Of a stretch of 64,000 bases of DNA, positions 11,846 to 23,658 are shown piece by piece. The DNA comes from Folioceros fuciformis (taxonomy: Eukaryota > Anthocerotophyta > Anthocerotopsida > Anthocerotales): the NCBI GenBank assembly GCA_049999805.1, contig JBNGIO010005679.1, positions 25,458 to 89,457 on the forward strand, in the 5' to 3' direction. The notes under the pieces were generated by a model. It had not been told where the DNA came from, did no database searches, and worked only from the letters and a program-made list of their open reading frames with translations. The position numbers and the translations under genes are program-made. Every line of letters begins with the position of its first letter. The first letter of the stretch is position 1.

Positions 11846-13479
11846 AGGCTTTGCCAGTTGCCCTGAGAGCACGGGGTGATCATCTGAGGTTTGGCAAGGG
11901 ATGCCCACTTGGATCATGCCCGTGTTTGCGAGGTGAGACCTTTTAAGGAGATGGAGGCTTCAAGGCAAATCTTTGGCTGCTGGGGATTCTCCTGTGTAAG
12001 TAATGGTGATGGCTTGTTGCCTTTCTAGCAGTATATATAGTGTTTGTGTCATATTCTACCCATTTGCATGCTGTGACGGCGCGGATTTGTATCCAAACGG
12101 CTGGAGGAGAGAAAAAATGCAGCTTGTACCGGGATGTATCTTTTGTAGCCCGTCCTTGGTTTGTGTATTTAGAGGCTCTTCTGAGACAGCCTGTACTAGA
12201 CGATTTATTGGTTTCCAGTCAAGGTGACCCATCGATTGCCTGGAGGGTCCATCTACTAGAGAGCAGCTGGTGGCGGAGTATCTCATCTTCAAATTGCTGG
12301 AATCAGGTTTAGGGCCTGGGCAGTGTAAAAAGTGAGGGTCTTTAGTGTCCAACTGTACAGACTCACTCATGTAGGTCGAATTTCAACATCTTGGAATGGT
12401 GGCTATACTAGATTGCTACTCCGAGGGGAGACGACTTCAGGCTCAGCGGGTCAATTGTGTCATGGGCCTTAGTGCTGTACATATGGTCCATCTCTGAGTG
12501 TTGGCTGATGGGCTGTGTATACTTTGCCCATCGTGATGTGGTCTACTTAGGCAGCCACAAATTTTGTTTGTTGCTTTTTTTTCTATCTTTTCTGTTCAGT
12601 TGTTGGCCTATTCAGAGTAAAGTTATGTTTGAAGTCCTCTAGTAGTGAGATTATGGAGCCTAGGTTTGTAAATCAGTGTTGTTGATATGTGTGGATTATT
12701 GACTTGAAATCGGTGATCCGAGACTTTCGGAGGACTCCTTAGCGAAGGATTGTTGAACCTAGAGATTAGTCATTTGTGCTGGCCGATTGCCTGTCTAACC
12801 GTGATAGCATTATTTTCTCACGGCTTTGTTCCTAGTTGAATTATTCTCACTTTTGGGGGTTTAACCCCAGAGCGGTGAGGCGACAAGTCGTTCCGTTTGA
12901 GTCTATCGACTTTGTTCGACAGCGTTTCAGATCCTACCTTGATCTCCTAATTCATATGCGTGAATTTTACTCCTAGAGTAAAATTTTACGGTTAAAGTGA
13001 CACCCAATCACAGATGGCCATGTACCAGATATTGTATGCCATTCGTGAAGGTGGCCCCGTAAACACGAAAGGCCTTAAACTACGCTAATCTAAAAATAAA
13101 AATAAACCCGATTTAACCCACTGAAAATGAACCCGGTTGTTTGCCAGGTTTGCGGAACAAAAAATTAACCCGATTATTTGCAGGGTTTGCCATATTCGGA
13201 CCAGCCCGGGCTCGGGTTCACGTAAATTCGCCCTTACTCTTCGGCCGGTCACAAGGTTCGTGTAAAATCCCTTACTCTTGAAGTAAGGCTTAGTTGTCTC
13301 TTGACCGCACGTACAGCACTCCGAAAGGCTTCCTCAAGAGGTACTACCTACACATGCTCTCCAGGCTCTGCGGTGTGCCCTGCGCATAGGGGAGGGGCCT
13401 GCACTGGTCTTCGGGTTAGGCTTCGTGCGAGAACGCTCACCTCATGACTCATTACTCTGCGCTAGACGAGAGGAAGCGC
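11846..13479. other. 3'UTR and intergenic region after the Pumilio gene
   Basis: The first several hundred bases (to about 12650) are probably Pumilio 3'UTR, being T-rich with no domain-bearing frames. At 12963-12984 there is a short perfect inverted repeat, ATTTTACTC-CTA-GAGTAAAAT. From about 12700 to 13480 I see nothing coding. Confidence 0.45.
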
Positions 13480-15277
13480 TGCTAGTTCTGTCGCGCCATG
13501 TACATGTACGCGCTAGTGCCTGGACTGGAGGCGTGCTTTCTTTTGCATCAATTCAAGCTGTGTGCCGGAAGCAACGAGAACCCTAAACCCCTAAACCCTA
13601 AACGAGCCAGTACGACCTGTTGGCAAGCACCGAGGAGTGCTCGGATCCGCTCCTCGTCTCGGTCAAATTTGAACAAGACTATATATGAATGTAGGCGGTT
13701 AGAAGATGAGAAAGTACGACAAGGGCAATAACCCGCTCTGCCGGCAAGGAGACGAGCCAGTGCGGCTTTCAGAGAGGTAAGAGAAACTGCCGCAGAAAAG
13801 TGACCACGGAGTTTGATGAGCTTGAGGTTGCTGGGCTGGATGGGCTAGTTAACTCAGTGCCGAGGATGTTGGATAATAATTGGCGACTTAGGACCACATG
13901 GTTAGTAGAGATAGGAGTTGGGCTTGACTTGGGAAACATGGTGATGCAAGCTGGGGCTCGTGAGCAATCTCAGCACCCTGGAGGAAGGACACGATGCAGC
14001 AGCCCTTGGCTGAATAGAACCGCAATGCTGGATGGACCACATGAGTGGTAGATACGGCGTCAAGCTCAGGGGAGGCTCTATATTGCTATGGAGCACTGCA
14101 GCTTACGCTGTGGGGAATTCTGTTGCTCAGGATACGCGCAGTGAAATGGATATAGCTGTCCGATGCTGGGTCCCGGGAACGAACTTTGATTGCACTACGC
14201 TTTCTTATTCTTGTTGGCCGAAGCAGGAAGCGTGGCTGATTTCAATTTTCGTTGGGTTGGAATTTCAGTGCTAGGAGAGCGAATGTTTTGTTGAAAAGAA
14301 GGCAGCCCCATCCCCACCCTTATGTCTAGTTTCAGGACCAAGTTGCTTGATAGTTTCTGACTGTGGTACGTTCGTAGCACTGCCCTTTCTCTTCCTCCTG
14401 CAGCTGATGAAAGTGTGTAAATATTGTTCCTTGTGCATCTACTCCAACGTATTTCTGGAGTTTAGCTTTCCACCAGTAAGTTTTCCTGGTTGTCAAGGAA
14501 TCCTTATGGACTTGGTTTCAGGACCACTGGTTTCACAGGGCGCAGCAAGGAGAGCAGATCTTGCTGAGTAGAAGGCATTACCATCCCCAGCCCCATGGCT
14601 GGCTTCGGGGGCAAGTTACTTGCTACCTTTTCCATTGGTCCCTGTCCTGATTGTGTAACAGGAGGCTCTCTCTCGAGATTAAGGAATCCTTGTGAGCTTG
14701 GTTTCAGGAGCACTTCAGGCTACGGGGACAGAGCCGCTGTTCCATCCTTGGATTTCTTCCTGTTTTCTTGTCCTTCGAGCTCTCTGATGCTCTCTAAATG
14801 TGTCCACATCTGTCCTTGAGAGATGTGGGGTTCACGACTGAACACATGAAATCGTCAAGCATGAGACTGACTTAGCGCTTGTTCCCTTGGTTGTCACAGA
14901 TGCTCATACTAGAGCCCAAAGCGCGGAAGGTTCCTGGATGTGGAGACGCAGCTCAGGAGCAGTGCCAGGAAGAGGATAGGCACTGGCAGGCATCTACCGA
15001 AACTGGGGAAGCAGCATGGAGCGGAGGCAAACACTGTCAACTGTTCCGAAAAGTTGAGGTGAGTTTTAAGAAAACAGTCCAGCCCAATCCAGAGCTGTCG
15101 CCATATTGAGATGTGTCCTGTGATACAGAAGTGCAGATATGTGCGGGAAACCGTGGGAAAGTCACGCGATGGAGTCCAAGTTCCTCCAGAGTCCTTAACG
15201 ATGAGAAGGCGATTCAGATGGTTTGCAGTGTGGTAGTATAATACGAATCGACTGGTTAGAGGTTTAGTATTTTCAAA
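13480..15277. other. Intergenic region with CCCTAAA motifs and diverged local repeats
   Basis: CCCTAAACCCCTAAACCCTAAA, a telobox-like triplet, lies at about 13581-13602. Diverged repeats occupy 14283-14720: the segment around AAGGAATCCTTATGGACTTG (14497) recurs at 14682, and one around AAGGCAGCCCCATCCCCA (14298) recurs at about 14571. The end (15063-15200) resembles 33366-33510. No gene is supported, though part may be CPL4 5'UTR. Confidence 0.5.
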
Positions 15278-17505
15278 ATGAGTATGCCTGGGTCTCCTGT
15301 CTCATCGTCGTCGGGGGACGACTTCGCGGCTTTGGTGGAAAGGGAGTTGCAACTGATGGACAACGAGCAGGAAGAGGCAGAGACTACAGAGGGGGCAGGG
15401 GAAGGGGAGTACGACGAGGCAGACGAGGCGGATGAGGCGGGGAACGCAGTGAAGCCTGAAGTCGATATGGATAATGAATCAGAGCAGGGTCCTGATCAGG
15501 GGAGGAAATTAGGGCTGGAACGGCAAAGTACCAGTTGTCCTCCTCACCCCGGCTTTATGTGGGATGTTTGCATTCGATGTGGCAAAGAAAAGCCCTACTC
15601 GTCAGGGTCAAGTGTCTCCCTTCGCTACATGCACGAGGTCAGTTGGTTTTCTCGGGCGCTAATGGGTGCACCAAATGTTGTCATCGCTATGAGTTGTGAC
15701 CATGCCGAATTTCAGGGGTTGGAACTGACCTCATCAGGAGCTGAACGAATGCGTTTTGATGAGCTGGCGAGGTTGAAGGCAAGCAAAAAGTTGTACCTGG
15801 TACTGGATTTAGATCACACACTCCTCAATTCTGCGAGGTTTGTGGAGGTGACCCCGGAGGAAGAAGCATACCTAGCGACAGCGTATGCCCAGGATATGTC
15901 AGTGGTTACCCAGCCTCAAGGTACGCTTTTGGTGAATTAGGTTGAGCCTATTGTGAAGTGCAGAGTTGGGGCTTCGATTTATCTGTGATTGTCCTCCTCC
16001 TGACTGGACGGACGGCCAAATTCTGCCCTCGTTCCTTACTGTGTGCAGCGTTGGGAAAATCAGGGGAAAGGCAATCTGCGCTTAATAACAAAGCCAGTTT
16101 GCATAGGCTGGAGCATTTCCAGATGTGGACAAAAATTCGCCCGTTTGTACATAAATTTCTGGAAGAGGCGAGTAAGCTGTTCGAGATGTACGTTTATACC
16201 ATGGGCGAGCGGATATATGCACTGGCCATGGCTCGAATACTGGATCCGACTGGACGGTTGTTTGGGGACCGCGTGATTTCTCAACGGGACAGCACCAAGC
16301 GGCATACCAAGGATCTGGACATTGTCTTGGGGGCAGAGTCAGCCGTAGTCATACTGGATGACACAGAAAGGGTATGTTAAGGTGGCCTTTGTTTTCGTTC
16401 ATTTTCTCTGCAGGGTATATGAGGTTGCCTCATGTCGTGGAAACTTGGAAGAGTGGTTAATCAGCAGGCTTTTGCTTGACTTGTTTCGTAGGTTTGGCCA
16501 AAGCACAGAGCAAATCTGGTTTTGATAGAAAGGTATCACTTTTTCAGCGCCAGCTGCCGGCAGTATGGTGTTCATTGTGAATCTCTGTCTCAAAGCCAAA
16601 GGGATGAGAGGGAGTTCCAAGGCACTTTGCAGACTGTCCTTGACATCCTTCGGAGTGTCCATGCCGAGTTTTTCAACCCCAGGAGTCAGCAGGTCGTTAG
16701 GGAGAGAATGTGTTATATGTCGTCGTATGCTGTTATTAGTTCTGGAGTAGGGTCGGTGAACCTTTAAGTGACGTAGTGACGAATCCCAGTCTCTTTGTCG
16801 TGTGCTGCAGGGTGCGAACGGAAGACATGTGGACGGATTCGCGTCAAGGGACGTGAGACAGGTAGCTGTTATTTGAGTTCAAAGCTAATTAAAAAGGCCC
16901 ATTACTTTGTTCTTAGTCCGCTGCGGAGTAGCTGCATGCCATAGTCGATCCACTTATGTACAGCCACTTGTGTGCAGATCCTGGAAGACGCTCGTAGTAG
17001 AATTCTAAAAGGATGTGGCATAGTTTTTAGCCGCATTATCCCAACAGAATATCCAGAGCCTGAAAAGCACCCGTTCTGGCGGTTAACAGAGGAGTTGGGT
17101 GCACAGTGCTTTGTCACGGTGAACGAGCGGACCACCCATGTTGTAGCGTTAGACCGCACAACGGACAAGTCTCGATGGGCCAGGAGCCGAGGAGTGCACC
17201 TTGTCCATCCCAGCTGGGTGGAGGCCGCTCAGTATCTGTGGCGGAAGCCGGCAGAGGAAGATTTCCCAGTCGGACCTTTCGAGCCGGGCGACAAGATTCT
17301 ATCGTCAAGCTTCGTGAAGACGGTGGAGGTGGTAGGAGCACCACGAACAGCGTGTGTGGACTCTGTGGAGGGTGCGTCCCTGAACCACAGTGCTTCTGAT
17401 GAAGCTAGGAAACGGGCTTTGGAGTCGGAGTCGGAGCCTGCGTCGGGCATCAGACCCCAGACAGAGCAGTCCGAGTCCGTTGGGAAGAAGCAGAAACTTA
17501 AATAG
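15278..17505 (+). CDS. CPL4: RNA polymerase II CTD phosphatase, CPL4/FCP1-type, six exons
   Basis: This is an FCP1-like phosphatase that removes phosphate from Ser residues of the Pol II C-terminal domain in the nucleus. Exons are 15278-15637, 15716-15920, 16049-16371, 16492-16692, 16811-16861 and 16978-17505, all with GT-AG borders, giving 555 residues. The order is an acidic N-terminus; a Cys-containing motif with HPGFMWDVCIRCG; the catalytic FCPH domain with DLDHTLLNS, where Asp151 is the expected nucleophile and Asp153 the acid/base; MYVYTMGERIYA; ILDDTER; then RDVRQ and a C-terminal BRCT domain at about 381-480 (FSRIIPTE, THVVALD, LVHPSWVEAA). The tail is Lys-rich and ends KKQKLK. This arrangement and length match Arabidopsis CPL4 rather than the much longer CPL3. 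The ATG at 15278 gives an MSMPGSPVSSSS start like the family. Intron 1 is 78 bp and stop-free in frame. Confidence 0.94.
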
Positions 17506-19912
17506 CAGGTTGTACATTAATTCTTCCGCTACAAGTTATACGCCGTACTACCCCAAGGATGATTTGACGTAAATTGATAGTCCTGAAATTAGAATTGTTT
17601 TGTTATTCAAATGCGAAATGTTAAAAAAATTGAAGTGACTTAACGCGAAATCGAGGAAAAGCTAGTCAGCTTGGCCAGGCAGCTCAGTGGTCGACCAGCT
17701 GCAACGCCGACACGCCTCGGCCACTGCACCCCAAGCCTCCTCCGCCACCGCACCCTTCGGTCTGAGTACCTGAAGATCTGTTGCAGAAGCAAGGAAGCTG
17801 CTGAAGTCGGTCTAAAGCCTCGAAAGAAGACATGACATGCCCATCATGAACGCGACAAAATGTTGGGTGATTGACTCGTCCAGACTGCCGTTTTAACAAA
17901 AATATTTATTTCAAATTAGCAGTCATGAGTTCAAACTTGGCTTCTATTTCTCAATATCAAAACCTTGATTTTTCTCTAGAAAACTCTGTTATGAAAACAA
18001 ACTTTAATTTCAATCAAGAAAACTTCATTCACATTTCACTTAATTGAGTTTAAGTGCGCCGGTCTACTCAACAATTGCGCAATCAGGCTGCAAGTGTGCA
18101 GCGGTAGACCACGCACCCAGGTTATAGGAGTATTGTGTTGCTGTCTTTTCTATATCGAGTTTTCTATTTCCTTATGTTATTGATGTAAGAACACTTGTAT
18201 AGTTTACTAAGAAAACTTAAAGATACTTCAAATGTGTCACACGCAGATGACGTGAAAACCCCAAGATTGAAGGATGTGGATGTAGTAATTGATTAAGAGG
18301 CAAACCCTGAAGAACTTGTGTTTGTGTAGGAGGGCATTATGGAATGAGTGAATGTGTATAGTGTTTTTTAGAAATGATGTCTATTTGTGGCTAAATGTTA
18401 AACACATTAAGTGTATTTTAAAAAATCATTGAGTCAATAAATCACCATATGTTTTACCATTATTATTGAGTGAGTATGCCGTTTCTACCGGCGTATCTTC
18501 AAAGGAAAACAAGAAATTCATTACTTGAATAGGTAGATGACAACAGCCACATCGAAGTCCTTACTACTTAATTCAAAAAAATAAGGACTACTTAATTCAA
18601 AAAAATGACTACTTAATTCAAAAAAAAGGACTACTTAAATTTTTTTTTAAAGGACAAGTTTAAAAATAGATATGTCAAGCGAACCTAGTTTTTGAGAAAC
18701 ATGATTAAAAATGGATAACTGATTGGGATACCAATGGTTCCGAAATGTACCAAACAGGCTTTGTGGAATACAACCGTTTAGCACAAACCTCTCATGATGC
18801 AAGAAAGAGCTCATGTGGTTTGTCCCCCGGTCAGTCATTTGGATTTGCATTTCGGCTCACAGTCAAGTGGTTCACATGAAGAAGACCATAGAGACCTATT
18901 ACATAATCCCTCATCTTATCCACAACCACAAAAGCCAAGTGGTGTTGATGGGCATTCAAGTATGCCTAGTTCTCAAGGTAGGCAAAACATGGAACCTAAG
19001 AAGTAGTCAAGGTCTCGTAGTGATGGAGACGTAAATAATCATATGTCCGTTGTACGGCTCTTAGAGAGCCTTACGAGCAATGTAGAAAATAGAGAAGGCT
19101 AGAAAATTGCTTGATTACAGAGCTTGACTCAAACCATCACTATATTGCCAAGTCCTCTAGGAAACAAGTGATATGAAATGATAGCACCTTTGTTACGGCA
19201 CATAGGACCACGAGCAAAACCAATGTTACAGCATGCGGGAGCACGAGCAAAACCAATATTACGGCACACGGGACCACGAGCAGAACCATGGGAGACCGGA
19301 GAAGAGCCTCGTCATGATCTTGGCACACAGACCTATAGGACCTGCGGCCTGCATCTGAGTTGAGTTCTTGATTGGGATTTACTAATAGGGTTTGGTTAGC
19401 TAACATAGTCTAGCCTTATCTATGGTTAGTTCTATCCCTTGCTAGCTCTTCTAGCTGCAGTCCTCCATCGCGGCGATGGCTGCTCCTCTATGCACTGATC
19501 AGGTGCGATAACATACTCTTCCTTGGATCACAGTCTAGCTACCTACCGTGACAACCTTCCTAACCTTGTGCTGTACTCACTCTCACTTACACTTTATTCA
19601 CTCTCACTCACGCTTTCGATTGTTTCATCATCATTCGGAAAAGTGTTCTAAATTACCTCATGTGTCTTTGCACTACAAAGCATGTGCGATGGTAGAAATT
19701 CTTCGAACGTGTTCTACATACTTGGGAAGCTCAAGCTCGTTTCTATCCTCATGGTCATAATACCACCACTATGAACTAAGGGCATGGCATTGTGAGCTCT
19801 TACACCACTCCTTTTCCTGTATGCACATATTATGTAGAATAAGACATCTGTAGACGAAAAAATGTTTGGAAATGGCCTCGCCAAGTGCGAGACTTGGTGT
19901 TTTTTTTTGTGT
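17506..19912. other. Repeat-rich intergenic region
   Basis: No supportable gene. Minor structure includes an AT-rich 25-bp-like repeat (CTTAATTCAAAAAAA units) at about 18563-18645 and a 33-bp repeat at 19193-19291. A frame at 18794-19006 continues past a stop into a short Arg/Ser/Glu-rich frame and might be an old gag-like remnant, but it has no diagnostic motif. Confidence 0.45.
19193..19291. repeat. 33-bp tandem repeat, three copies
   Basis: TTACGGCACATAGGACCACG-type units repeat three times with a 33-bp period. The period is a multiple of three, so the plus frame reads an 11-residue repeat (RHIGPRAKPML-like). No surrounding gene is evident. Confidence 0.85.
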
Positions 19913-20103
19913 TTAGGGTTTAGGGTTTGAGACCGGTTGAGGTGGCAAGGAAGTTAGGGCTAACTCCGGGGGAAGAATCTTTTCTGGGCTGGGAAGAGAT
20001 TTTCAGAGCCATCCCTTTGGTGGCAAATTTACAGGAGGAGGATCTGGCCAGGGTGCGCACACTGCTGGGAAGGGGAATAGCTACTAGAGGCGCACCCCAA
20101 TAG

Positions 20104-20400
20104 GTGGATTTATCAGGCCTGACCACGACCATGGTTTGGGCACAGGTGGACATGCTAGACCAAGCCGCACGGGTGCTGACTTGGTTGAGCATGCAGGGGC
20201 AGAAGGAAGAGGAGACGAAGGGCAAGCTGTCTGAGGCCGAAGCAAGCCGGCAGCAACTGGAGGAAGCTCAACAGGCCCTTAGTGCAGCTAAGGAACAGGC
20301 ACAAGAGGAAGCACACCGGGCCCGGGAGGAGATGCAAACTCTAAAGGATCAGCAGGAGCTACTTCTGACCCAAGTTAAGGAGGTTCATGAAGCTGATTAG
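20104..20400 (+). pseudogene. Coiled-coil protein fragment, unknown family
   Basis: This is the longest uninterrupted piece of the frame in the TTTAGGG-bordered region. About 98 residues are rich in Glu, Gln, Lys and Ala in a heptad-like order (EEAQQALSAAKEQAQEEAHR), consistent with a long coiled coil. The same frame continues on both sides of stop codons at about 20101 and 20398, reaching about 20475, which argues for a once longer protein now broken. I do not recognise it. Coiled coils of this type occur in retroelement gag proteins and in many host proteins, so the role is open. Confidence 0.4.
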
Positions 20401-21564
20401 GAGATGCAACATGAGCTGTTGAGGGCCCAGGAGCAGGAGGTGGCTGCAGTGGAGAAAGTTCGGAAACTTATGTAAACGGGAACAGGACAAGGCCCGAAGT
20501 CGGGTAAAAGGAAAGGGGAAGGCTAAACGAAGTAGTAAGTCCACAACTGAGATAGCCGAGGTTGCTCTGGTCAGAGGGAGACAGGACAGTCCTACCAGGG
20601 TAGAGGAAGCAACGACCATCGAGGAACCTGCAACCGGACAGGTTGAAGTGACAACCCACAACTGGACGGGCTAGAGTGACAACCCGCACCAAGAGGGCGG
20701 GACTAGAAGGAGCGGCGGCCAAGGGGGTGGAGGATCCCCCAGTACCTCTGGAGAGCAAAAGACAGGCAGTTCGGGGTAGCCCATGGGAGGAGGGGCACCT
20801 CATCTGTAGCAGAAGGCCAGATTGTATTACAGCATCTGGATGAAGCGACTTATGTTCCTGGCCTCTGTGTGAATGGAGATCGTGTGCTTAACCTGACTGT
20901 CCATGTGCGTGTAGAAATAGGAGGGACAAGGGCTTACTGCCTACAATTGAGGACTCATAGGGGATGCTTCTCCCACTGCTTTCGAGTGTGGGGACTGCCT
21001 CCTTATTATTCGGAGTTAGTCTTGGAGAAGCTGATGAAGGAGGCGCGAGCATGGGTGGAGCAAGAACTCGTGATGGTCCTCAGCAACAGGTGGTCGGACG
21101 GTGGGGGAAGAACTCCTCGGCGGACCCACCTCAACAGGAGGAGTTAGGTGGCAGTGAAAGCGAAATAGAGGTTTTATGGCAGGATCTGCTTGACTAGAGG
21201 AGAGGAAGGAGGGCCCAGGGGTTTGGCAATCGAGAGAGGGGAATGCGACGGCCGGATAAGAGGTGAGCACGGCGATAGGATAGGCCAGAATTCATTGCAT
21301 CATAGAGTAGTATTCAGTAGGATCTAGAGAAGATGCTTTCTTGGACCTAACGCCGCTCATAATTAAGAGTTTGAAGACTGAACTTAATGGTGGTTGCAGT
21401 CATGCCGTCGTGTGTACAAAGAGGCCTGTTGGCGCCTTACTAAGCAGCAAAAATCGGCGACTTGTTCCAGTTAAGGTACTCGTGTTGTCCATGGCTAGAT
21501 GGGGAAGGTCTGGGTGGGTAGCGTGTGCGCGACACTCCTAAGGAGGAGTTGAGAGTTTTTGCTC

Positions 21565-22045
21565 CACAACGAGTGGTGAGGGGGACGAATCAGCAAAACC
21601 TTTGCTGAGTGGAACGTTACCTTCCCTTATTCCCCGAATCGTTCGTTGTGCTTCGAAGTGGGAAGTGAGGGGGGACAAATCCGCGAGCCGCGCGGAGTGG
21701 AAGGGGAGACTCTCCTTCCCTTATTCCCTGAACAACTGTCTGTGCTCTGTAGCCGAGGAGAGGGGGACGAATCTGCCATTTATGCGGAGTGGAAGAGGAG
21801 CACCTCCTTCCCTTATTCCCTGATCCTTCGACTGCGTTTCAAATCAGGTGGTGAGAAGCGTGTGTGAAGAAACGGAGTGCTAAAAGTGTTTGCGAGAAGA
21901 AGAAGAGCGAGTGAGTGAGAAGAGAAAGAGCGAAGGAGTGAATGTGTGTGAAGGAGACTGACTGGCCGTGAGCTGAGAGAGGGGAACGAATCCGCCGCTG
22001 TGCGGAGTGGAGGGAGAAACTCTCCTTCCCTTATTCCCTGAACCG
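21565..22045. repeat. Four copies of a 70-bp unit with imperfect hairpin arms
   Basis: Units reading GGGGGACGAATCCGC, then GCGGAGTGGAAGGGGAGA, then CTCTCCTTCCCTTATTCCCTGAA start at about 21578, 21668, 21765 and 21979. The spacer differs in length between copies. GGAAGGGGAG and CTCTCCTTCC can pair as a stem in each copy. Confidence 0.8.
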
Positions 22046-22362
22046 GGGTTTGCGGAGGAGTGAGCTGGGAGGCATGGGAGTCTTGGAAGGTTGCTGGGCC
22101 TGCCGCGCAGCTACGGACCCCAGGGGAAAACCGCTGAGTGTTGGCGAGGTGATTGGGAAAGTGTGTGGAAGCTTGGAAGGGATTCTTGGACGATTTCCGA
22201 GAGGTTTCGAAATAGGTGCGAACGGTTGTTGAGGCTGGTTGAAGTTGGTAAGAGGTTGTAAAGAGTTGCAAAAGATTCGTGGGGGATTTGCGACGTTACT
22301 AGAAGATCAAAGGTCCTTGAGAATAAGCCTGTATGGAATAAGGGTGTATTGGAACTTCTGGG

Positions 22363-22386
22363 GTGTATGTGTGTGTGTGTGTGTGC
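22363..22386. repeat. (GT)n microsatellite
   Basis: Run of TGTGTG ending at TGTGCACGTG. Confidence 0.9.
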
Positions 22387-22560
22387 ACGTGTTTGGGTGT
22401 GTGAGGAAGTGTGGTGATCTGCGGAAACTGGTTTCCTAAAGGATTAGCACCTACCTGTGTGAGAAGCATCTACTAAGACCTGACCCGTGCGTCTGGAAAC
22501 CCTGGAGTAGAAACCCACAGTGGCGCATGCACTGGAATATAATTAGTTAGGGTTTAGGGT

Positions 22561-23268
22561 GGGATTCACCACGGTCGTGGAAGCTACTGGGTGGTCGCCG
22601 AGGCCACAACCGCGGTCGTAGAGTACGGACCAGAGTCATAGAGTAGGGTCCGCGATAGCTGGACTAACTGGGGGTAGTGGTAGGGCGTGGTTAGTAGGAG
22701 AACTGGTAGTAGACAAGGCTTGCCTTGGGTAAAAGTCCGTATTAGAAGAAAAGTGTGTTACTTGGCACAACTCATTCCCTTGGCGAATCCCATGGCTACA
22801 ATGACATAGAGGGTTTGTGTGGGCCTCGTGGTGTCCTCGGACACAACATTTTACTCCACACTTCCCCTTAGGGTTTCCATCTTCCATAAGTTGTTCCTGT
22901 TTCCACAACCTTTACCGGCTCCCACTACCAGTTGCTCCCTCTACGACAACTTTTCTCATTCAATAACTGTAATCGGGCTTCAACTACCTCCATTCTCAGA
23001 CTAAGTCCACAAACTATGACACTCTACTCCCGGTTCGACCTCGATCACAAAATGACTTTATGTCTATGGGGTCCCCCCTTATATAGGCTTTTGCGACTTG
23101 CCCAAAGGCCAAAGGCCGAGGAACAATCAGCGCTCTGGTCCAAGGACCAGTTATTGGTCAAACCAAACCCAAAACAAAAAACTCATAGGCCAAGGAACTT
23201 TTAAGCATAAATACCTAAGCATAAATACCTCGGCCTACCCACAACGTGACTCTATTTCACACCAAACT
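22561..23268. other. Intergenic sequence before the copia RNase H fragment
   Basis: No gene is recognised. A frame in the last part has no retroelement motif, and the copia homology begins immediately after a stop codon at 23269. Confidence 0.4.
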
Positions 23269-23271
23269 TAG

Positions 23272-23658
23272 CAATCAGCTATTGCTTTATCCTCAACCGA
23301 AGCAGAATATGTATCACTTACAGACTTTGCTAAGGAGGCTGAATGGGCAACATCATACCTCAAGGATCTTCATCATGAGCAAGCCAGTCCTACTACTGTG
23401 TATTGTGATAACAACTCTGCGATTGCCCTTGTTGCCAACCTGCGTTTTCATGCTCGTACAAAACACATCGAGATCAAACATCATTATGTTAGAGATGCAG
23501 TGGCACGAGGAGTCATACAAGTAAAATATATACCAACAGCGGAGAATACTGCAGATATCATGACAAAGTCACTACCCAAGCTCAAGCATTCGCATCACAT
23601 GGAATCCCTTGGTATACGAGACTTCAGCTATTTGTTACCAAGAACAGGAGTAAGGTAA
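23272..23658 (+). pseudogene. Ty1/copia RNase H domain fragment
   Basis: The frame begins directly after a stop at 23269 and gives about 128 residues of copia RNase H: ALSSTEAEYVSL, then VYCDNNSAIAL with the catalytic Asp, then RTKHIEIKHHYVRD, then PTAENTADIMTKSLPK and a terminal stop. These are standard signatures of the last domain of a copia polyprotein, which degrades the RNA strand during reverse transcription. Everything upstream (gag to RT) is missing here. The fragment is followed by a G-rich tract (GGGGGGATGGGG at about 23689) and about 850 bp further on by an LTR, as expected for the 3' end of an element. Confidence 0.9.

Larger units (their letters stand above)
19913..22560 (+). 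mobile_element. Unclassified decayed element bordered by TTTAGGG motifs
   Basis: The left border is TTTAGGGTTTAGGGTTTGAG at about 19913 and the right border TTAGTTAGGGTTTAGGG at about 22546. Inside, a plus-strand frame from about 19934 to 20475 is interrupted only by TAG at about 20101 and 20398 and encodes a charged, heptad-rich coiled coil. A second frame (about 20811-21147) has no recognised domain. Then follow four copies of an unusual 70-bp repeat (21565-22045) and a GT run. I see no integrase, reverse transcriptase, transposase or TIR signature. It could be a non-autonomous retroelement or a degraded host gene. The mobile-element label is inference. Confidence 0.35.
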
